Assembly: GCA_024653385.1 (NCBI GenBank)
Contig: JANLFZ010000185.1
Span: forward strand, 1-8,954
DNA: 8,954 bases
Source of the DNA: Thermoguttaceae bacterium
GTDB lineage: Bacteria; Planctomycetota; Planctomycetia; Pirellulales; Thermoguttaceae
Direction: 5' to 3'
Positions 5,610-8,954 of this stretch are shown piece after piece. The translations under genes and the position numbers were made by a program. Numbering within the stretch: position 1 is the stretch's first letter; every line of letters begins with the position of its first letter. The notes beneath the pieces are model-generated. The model did no database searches, was not told where the DNA came from, and saw nothing but the letters and a program-made list of their open reading frames with translations.

Positions 5610-6890
5610 GCCATCCGGTGCGCCGGGTTGCGGAGCAGTCGCCGCCCGTTGCCATGCCGGCTTGGTCAAGAGGATCTGCACGTCGCCGATCGCGCGCTCG
5701 CGGAAACCGCCTTCGCAGTAGCAGAAGTAGAACTCCCAGGTGCGCATGAAATCGTCGGAAAAGCCCAGTCGCCGCACTTGATCCACGTTCGCGCGGAATC
5801 GCTGCCGCCAATGCGCCAGGGTCTCGGCATAATGGGGCGTGATGTCCTCGAGGTGGGAAATCTGAAGATCGGTCGCGCGGCCCAATGACTGGCAGATGGC
5901 CCCGATCGACGGCAGGCAGCCGCCGGGAAAGATGTAGCGCTGGATGAAATCCACCGAACGCCGATAACGTTCGTAGCGCTGGTCGGGAATGACGATCGCC
6001 TGGAGCAGCATCATCCCGTGCGGCTTGAGCCGCTCGGAGCAAACGCGGAAGAACGTGTCGAAGTACTGATGGCCCACGGCCTCGATCATCTCGATCGAGA
6101 CAAGTTTGTCGAACGAGCCAGTCAGCGCACGGTAATCCTCGCAGAGTACGGTAACGCGGTCGGACAGACCGGCCGCCGCGACCTGCTGCCGGCTGTATTC
6201 GTATTGCTTGCGCGAGATCGTCGTCGTGGTGATGCGGCAGCCATATGCTTTCGCGGCATGAAGGGCAAAGCCGCCCCAGCCCGTGCCGATTTCCAGCACA
6301 TGGTCATTCGCCGCCAGGGCCAGTTTGTGGCAGATGCGATCGAACTTCGCCTGGGACGCCTCGTAGAGCGTGCTCCCGGCACGCGGGAAGATCGCGCACG
6401 AGTATGCCATGGTCTCGTCGAGGAACAGCGAAAAGAACTCGTTGCCCAGGTCGTAATGGGCCGCGATGTTCCGCCGGCTGCCCGACGGGGTGTTGCGTTT
6501 CAGCCAGTGGCCGATTCTAGACAGGGCGTTGAGGAGTCGGGCCGGGCCGCCTTCCAGACCGGCCGCCGCCGCGGCGTTGCGGCAGAAGATTCGGACAAGA
6601 TTCACGAGGTTGTCGCAGGTCCAGTATCCGCGGATATACGCCTCGGCGGCACCGAGACTCCCGCCGAAAACCAAGTGGCGGTAAAAGCGAGGATCGCGGA
6701 TCTCGATGTTGGCCGTCAGGGCGTCCTCGCCGCCTCGCCCGAACTCCAGACGATTGCCCCCGTCGTCGATGACGAGCCGGCCCTGAGCGAGGGCCCCCAA
6801 GTCGTCCCATACAAGGCGGCGCAATCGCCGGTAGAGATACCCTGGGTTGCCCTTGGACCGAACGGTAGGGGAAGAGGTGGCTTCGCTCAT
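5601..6890 (-). CDS. cfa: Cyclopropane-fatty-acyl-phospholipid synthase-like methyltransferase
   Basis: A 429-residue, full-length member of the CFA synthase family. It should use SAM to methylenate or methylate the double bond of unsaturated phospholipid acyl chains at the cytoplasmic face of the membrane. The N-terminal domain (1-135) includes GGSLGAAEAYIRGYW (76-90). The catalytic domain has HYDLGNEFFSLFLDETMAYSCA (starting 145), SAM motif VLEIGTGWGG (198-207), the IEMIEAVGHQYFDTFF region (266-281), FIQRYIFPGGCLPS (315-328) and FCYCEGGFRERAIGD (389-403). By motif comparison E270, Y319 and C392 match active-site positions of the E. coli enzyme. The bicarbonate-site histidine of E. coli Cfa appears to be glutamine here (Q297 in LLQAIVIPD), as I recall for relatives in DUF1365 clusters. 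The start at 6890 overlaps the DUF1365 stop as ATGA; an upstream in-frame ATG at 6956 would add 22 residues of non-family sequence inside that gene. It is the last gene of a three-gene operon. The gene symbol is a family label only. Confidence 0.9.
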   Translation of the reverse strand: MSEATSSPTVRSKGNPGYLYRRLRRLVWDDLGALAQGRLVIDDGGNRLEFGRGGEDALTANIEIRDPRFYRHLVFGGSLGAAEAYIRGYWTCDNLVNLVRIFCRNAAAAAGLEGGPARLLNALSRIGHWLKRNTPSGSRRNIAAHYDLGNEFFSLFLDETMAYSCAIFPRAGSTLYEASQAKFDRICHKLALAANDHVLEIGTGWGGFALHAAKAYGCRITTTTISRKQYEYSRQQVAAAGLSDRVTVLCEDYRALTGSFDKLVSIEMIEAVGHQYFDTFFRVCSERLKPHGMMLLQAIVIPDQRYERYRRSVDFIQRYIFPGGCLPSIGAICQSLGRATDLQISHLEDITPHYAETLAHWRQRFRANVDQVRRLGFSDDFMRTWEFYFCYCEGGFRERAIGDVQILLTKPAWQRAATAPQPGAPDGRC

Positions 6891-7663
6891 GATCGGATGG
6901 CCTTGGGCGGCTTGCTGTGCTTGGGATGGGGGTAGAACGGGCACTTCTTGCGCCACAGCCGGAACGCCTGCCAGTAGATAGCCTGGGTTACGCGTCCCGT
7001 CATCCAGGGATGGCGGACCAGCGCCCGAAGCACGGACCAGCGACTTAGCTCGCGACGTTTCAATACCAAGCTCACGTCGAACAGACGTTCGTCCCCCCGG
7101 CGGTTCACGATGGAGACGCTCAGCGTTTCGCCCGGGGTCCGGAGGTGCCAGTCATAAGACATGTCCATATCCATGAAGGGCGACACATGAAAACCCTTGG
7201 GGTGTCGAAACCGCAGCCGCTGCGGCTGACCAACACGATTGCCCTGCCAAAGGACGTACCAATGTCGTTCTTGCCATGGCGTATTGGTGACCTCGGCGAC
7301 CACGGCGTTCACCGCTTGCCCAGCAACGTCGAAGCAGTAATACAGGCTCAACGGAGAAAAATAATAGCCCCAGTTCCTCAGCAGCGTGAGCAGCCGTATG
7401 GGTCCGGCCGGCCGCCAGCCCGTCCGTTCTTCAACCAGGTTCCGAACGGCGTCGCGAAGGGGAACGTCCGCCTCGCCCAGATGGTCCCTGCGAAGAAAGG
7501 AAGCTGGCGAAAACGCAGCGCGATGCACCCCATGCCCGCCGGCCAGCACGGCTGGCAGTTCGTCGAGATCCAGATACACCAGGTACAGCCCGTAGCGGAA
7601 GACGTGCTCCGCGGGGCTCAGCCGCCGGTGCTGGAGATACCCTTCGTAGAGGCAGCTTTCCAT
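6887..7663 (-). CDS. DUF1365 family protein
   Basis: A 258-residue protein of the DUF1365 family. Hallmarks are the opening SCLYEGYLQHRR (3-14), LYLVYLDLDELP (26-37), SPLSLYYCFD (103-112), EVTNTPWQERHWYVL (124-138) and KGFHVSPFMDMDMSYDW (156-172). The biochemical role is not firmly known. The family almost always accompanies CFA-like methyltransferases and FAD amine-oxidase-like proteins, and from memory related genes belong to the singlet-oxygen (RpoE-ChrR) response and to unusual methylated fatty-acid synthesis in Rhodobacter. The start at 7663 was chosen because family members begin MxSCLYEG. A longer frame runs back to 7738, but its extra 25 residues do not resemble the family. It overlaps the end of the FAD oxidoreductase gene by 46 bases and the next gene by ATGA, so the three are probably translationally coupled. 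The C-terminal tail (240-258) is basic and proline-rich, as often seen. No strong ribosome site precedes 7663, in line with coupling. Confidence 0.88.
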   Translation of the reverse strand: MESCLYEGYLQHRRLSPAEHVFRYGLYLVYLDLDELPAVLAGGHGVHRAAFSPASFLRRDHLGEADVPLRDAVRNLVEERTGWRPAGPIRLLTLLRNWGYYFSPLSLYYCFDVAGQAVNAVVAEVTNTPWQERHWYVLWQGNRVGQPQRLRFRHPKGFHVSPFMDMDMSYDWHLRTPGETLSVSIVNRRGDERLFDVSLVLKRRELSRWSVLRALVRHPWMTGRVTQAIYWQAFRLWRKKCPFYPHPKHSKPPKAIRS

Positions 7664-8910
7664 GAATCCAACGATGTACCGAAATACCGGGCTACGGCCA
7701 AGGCGCTGTTGACACCGTCCTCGTGAAATCCGTGCCACCAGTACGCACCGCAGAAATAGGTGCGGTTCTTACCGTTGATCTCGTGAAACCGCTTCTGAGC
7801 CGCCAAGGCCTCTCGCGTGAAGATCGGATGATGGTATTCGATCCGGCGCACGATCTTCTTCTCGTCGAGCCACCGAGTCCCGTTCAGCGTGATGCAGATC
7901 GGATCCGGAGAGACGTGCCCCTGGAGCCGGTTCAGGTTGTAGGTCAACACCACGGGCTGGCCCTCCTCTCGGGGAATCCGGTAGTTCCACGAGGCCCAGG
8001 CACGCCGCGATCGGGGCAAGAGAGAGCGGTCCACATGCAAGACCGTGTCATTCCGCTGGTAGGCGAATGCCCCCAGAATCTGTCGCTCCGTCGGGCTGGC
8101 GTCTACGAGCATAGCCAGCGACTGGTCCGAGTGCGCTGCCAGGACGACCGCGTCAAACTCCTCGGGACCGCCATGCTGCCACGTCACCGCCACCCGATCC
8201 GGGTGGCGCCGCACGGCGACGACGGGGCAATTCAGGCGAATTCGACTGGCAAAGGGACGAGCCAAGGTTTCGACGTACCGTTGAGCCCCCCCTTGCACGG
8301 TTTTCCATTGGGGGTGGCCTCGCACCGTCAGAAGCCCATGGTTGTTGAAGAAGTTCACGATGAATCGCGCCGGGAACTGCCGAAACCGCTCCGGCGGCGC
8401 CGACCAGATGGCGGCGCCCATGGGAATGAGATAGTGCTCGATAAAACCCCGGCTGTACCGGTTACGGTCCAGGTACTGACCCAATTCCAAATCGTAGTCC
8501 TCGCCCTGCAGCAATTCAAGCGACTGGCGGTTGAAGCGAATCACGTCGAAGAGCATGCGGTAGAACGATGGGCGTACAAGATTCCGACGCTGGGCAAAAA
8601 GCCCATTGAGCGAACTGCCCTGGTATTCCAGCCCGGTCTTGTCGCAGCGCACGCTGAAGCTCATGTCGCTATTGCGGGCCGGGACGCCAAGGATCTGCAA
8701 CATCTGAACGAAGTTTGGATACGTGCGGTCGTTGAACACCATGAAGCCCGTATCGACAGCATAGTGCGCACCGAAAGCCTCGAACGAAACCGTGTTCGTA
8801 TGCCCGCCGGCGTAGTCGTTCGCCTCGAAAACATGAACGTCGTGGTCCGCGGCGAGCAAGCGAGCCGCCAGGAGTCCGCTGATTCCGGAGCCGACCACCG
8901 CGATCTTCAT
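7618..8910 (-). CDS. FAD-dependent oxidoreductase (amine-oxidase/desaturase-like)
   Basis: A 430-residue flavoprotein. The N-terminus MKIAVVGSGISGLLAARLL holds the Rossmann GxGxxG (7-12), with E29 of VFEANDYAGGHTNT placed to bind the FAD ribose; the C-terminal TYFCGAYWWHGFHEDGVNSAL segment completes the FAD site. This pattern is typical of the NAD(P)/FAD-dependent oxidoreductases encoded beside DUF1365 and CFA synthase-like genes. Amine-oxidase-fold members include phytoene-type desaturases, so oxidation or desaturation of a modified acyl chain is a plausible role here, but the substrate is inferred only from the neighbours. The ATG at 8910 is preferred over an in-frame ATG at 8937: GGAGG lies 6 bases before 8910 and the nine extra residues (MSRIHRRTR) precede the conserved first strand. 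It is the first gene of the minus-strand operon within the window; its promoter would lie beyond 8954. Length is normal and no frameshift is seen. Confidence 0.88.
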   Translation of the reverse strand: MKIAVVGSGISGLLAARLLAADHDVHVFEANDYAGGHTNTVSFEAFGAHYAVDTGFMVFNDRTYPNFVQMLQILGVPARNSDMSFSVRCDKTGLEYQGSSLNGLFAQRRNLVRPSFYRMLFDVIRFNRQSLELLQGEDYDLELGQYLDRNRYSRGFIEHYLIPMGAAIWSAPPERFRQFPARFIVNFFNNHGLLTVRGHPQWKTVQGGAQRYVETLARPFASRIRLNCPVVAVRRHPDRVAVTWQHGGPEEFDAVVLAAHSDQSLAMLVDASPTERQILGAFAYQRNDTVLHVDRSLLPRSRRAWASWNYRIPREEGQPVVLTYNLNRLQGHVSPDPICITLNGTRWLDEKKIVRRIEYHHPIFTREALAAQKRFHEINGKNRTYFCGAYWWHGFHEDGVNSALAVARYFGTSLDSWKAASTKGISSTGG

Positions 8911-8916
8911 TCGTGT

Positions 8917-8921
8917 CCTCC
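8917..8921 (-). promoter_or_regulatory. Ribosome binding site of the FAD oxidoreductase gene
   Basis: CCTCC on the plus strand reads GGAGG on the minus strand, 6 bases before the ATG ending at 8910. It decides for that start over the ATG at 8937. Confidence 0.65.
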
Positions 8922-8954
8922 GATGGATGCGCGACATGGCACGCGGGTTCAGTT

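Noticed and set aside
6018..6935. Plus-strand open frame of 305 codons opposite the CFA-like gene
   Set aside because: A shadow frame of the methyltransferase gene; its translation has no family features.
7664..7738. Longer N-terminus for the DUF1365 protein from the ATG at 7738
   Set aside because: The 25 added residues are unlike the family, which starts MxSCLYEG, and they lie entirely inside the upstream gene.
1..8954. Transposases, integrase, attachment sites, tRNA or CRISPR repeats that would explain the placement of the sulfur operon
   Set aside because: None was found on reading both strands; the insertion idea rests only on gene arrangement.

Overview
The window is GC-rich, gene-dense bacterial DNA (GC roughly 60% or more by eye) with two kinds of content: membrane-lipid modification genes at both ends and a three-gene sulfur-handling operon between them. 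A Sec-type signal peptide on a sulfur enzyme and the family mix (CFA synthases, DUF2177, DUF1365, a FAD oxidoreductase) point to a Gram-negative, didermal bacterium. A proteobacterium or a planctomycete-like lineage would fit, but nothing in the window fixes the taxon. No rRNA, tRNA, CRISPR array, transposase or phage gene was seen.

Layout. (1) 2-719, plus strand: the 3' end of a cyclopropane-fatty-acyl-phospholipid synthase-like methyltransferase, then a small DUF2177 membrane protein. (2) 720-1030: a 311-base regulatory gap with two small hairpins just after DUF2177, a 13-base palindrome, and a good sigma70-like promoter (TTGACC-N17-TAGACT) followed by a leader of about 70 bases. (3) 1031-5570, plus strand: a compact operon. 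It encodes a secreted metallo-beta-lactamase-fold persulfide dioxygenase-like protein carrying three rhodanese domains, a 176-residue YeeE/YedE-type half transporter, and a second YeeE/YedE half fused to three more rhodanese domains. The last two overlap by ATGA. (4) 5571-5600: a 30-base convergent gap within a hairpin-forming stretch. (5) 5601-8910, minus strand: a tightly overlapping operon, transcribed right to left, of FAD-dependent oxidoreductase, DUF1365 protein and a full-length CFA synthase-like methyltransferase.

How the genes may work together. YeeE/YedE proteins of the TsuA type move thiosulfate or related sulfur species across the inner membrane. ETHE1/CstB-like proteins oxidise persulfide sulfur, and rhodaneses shuttle sulfane sulfur. 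Here the dioxygenase-like protein has a signal peptide, and charge distribution places the rhodanese tail of the second YeeE half on the periplasmic side as well. I infer a periplasmic sulfane-sulfur capture and processing module docked on a two-piece sulfur channel. Six rhodanese folds are present, but only two keep the catalytic cysteine.

The lipid genes (two CFA-like methyltransferases, DUF1365, FAD oxidoreductase, DUF2177) belong to families that commonly cluster together. Here they are separated by the sulfur operon and point towards each other, which suggests insertion or rearrangement. The FAD oxidoreductase-DUF1365-methyltransferase trio probably methylates or cyclopropanates phospholipid acyl chains and may modify them further.
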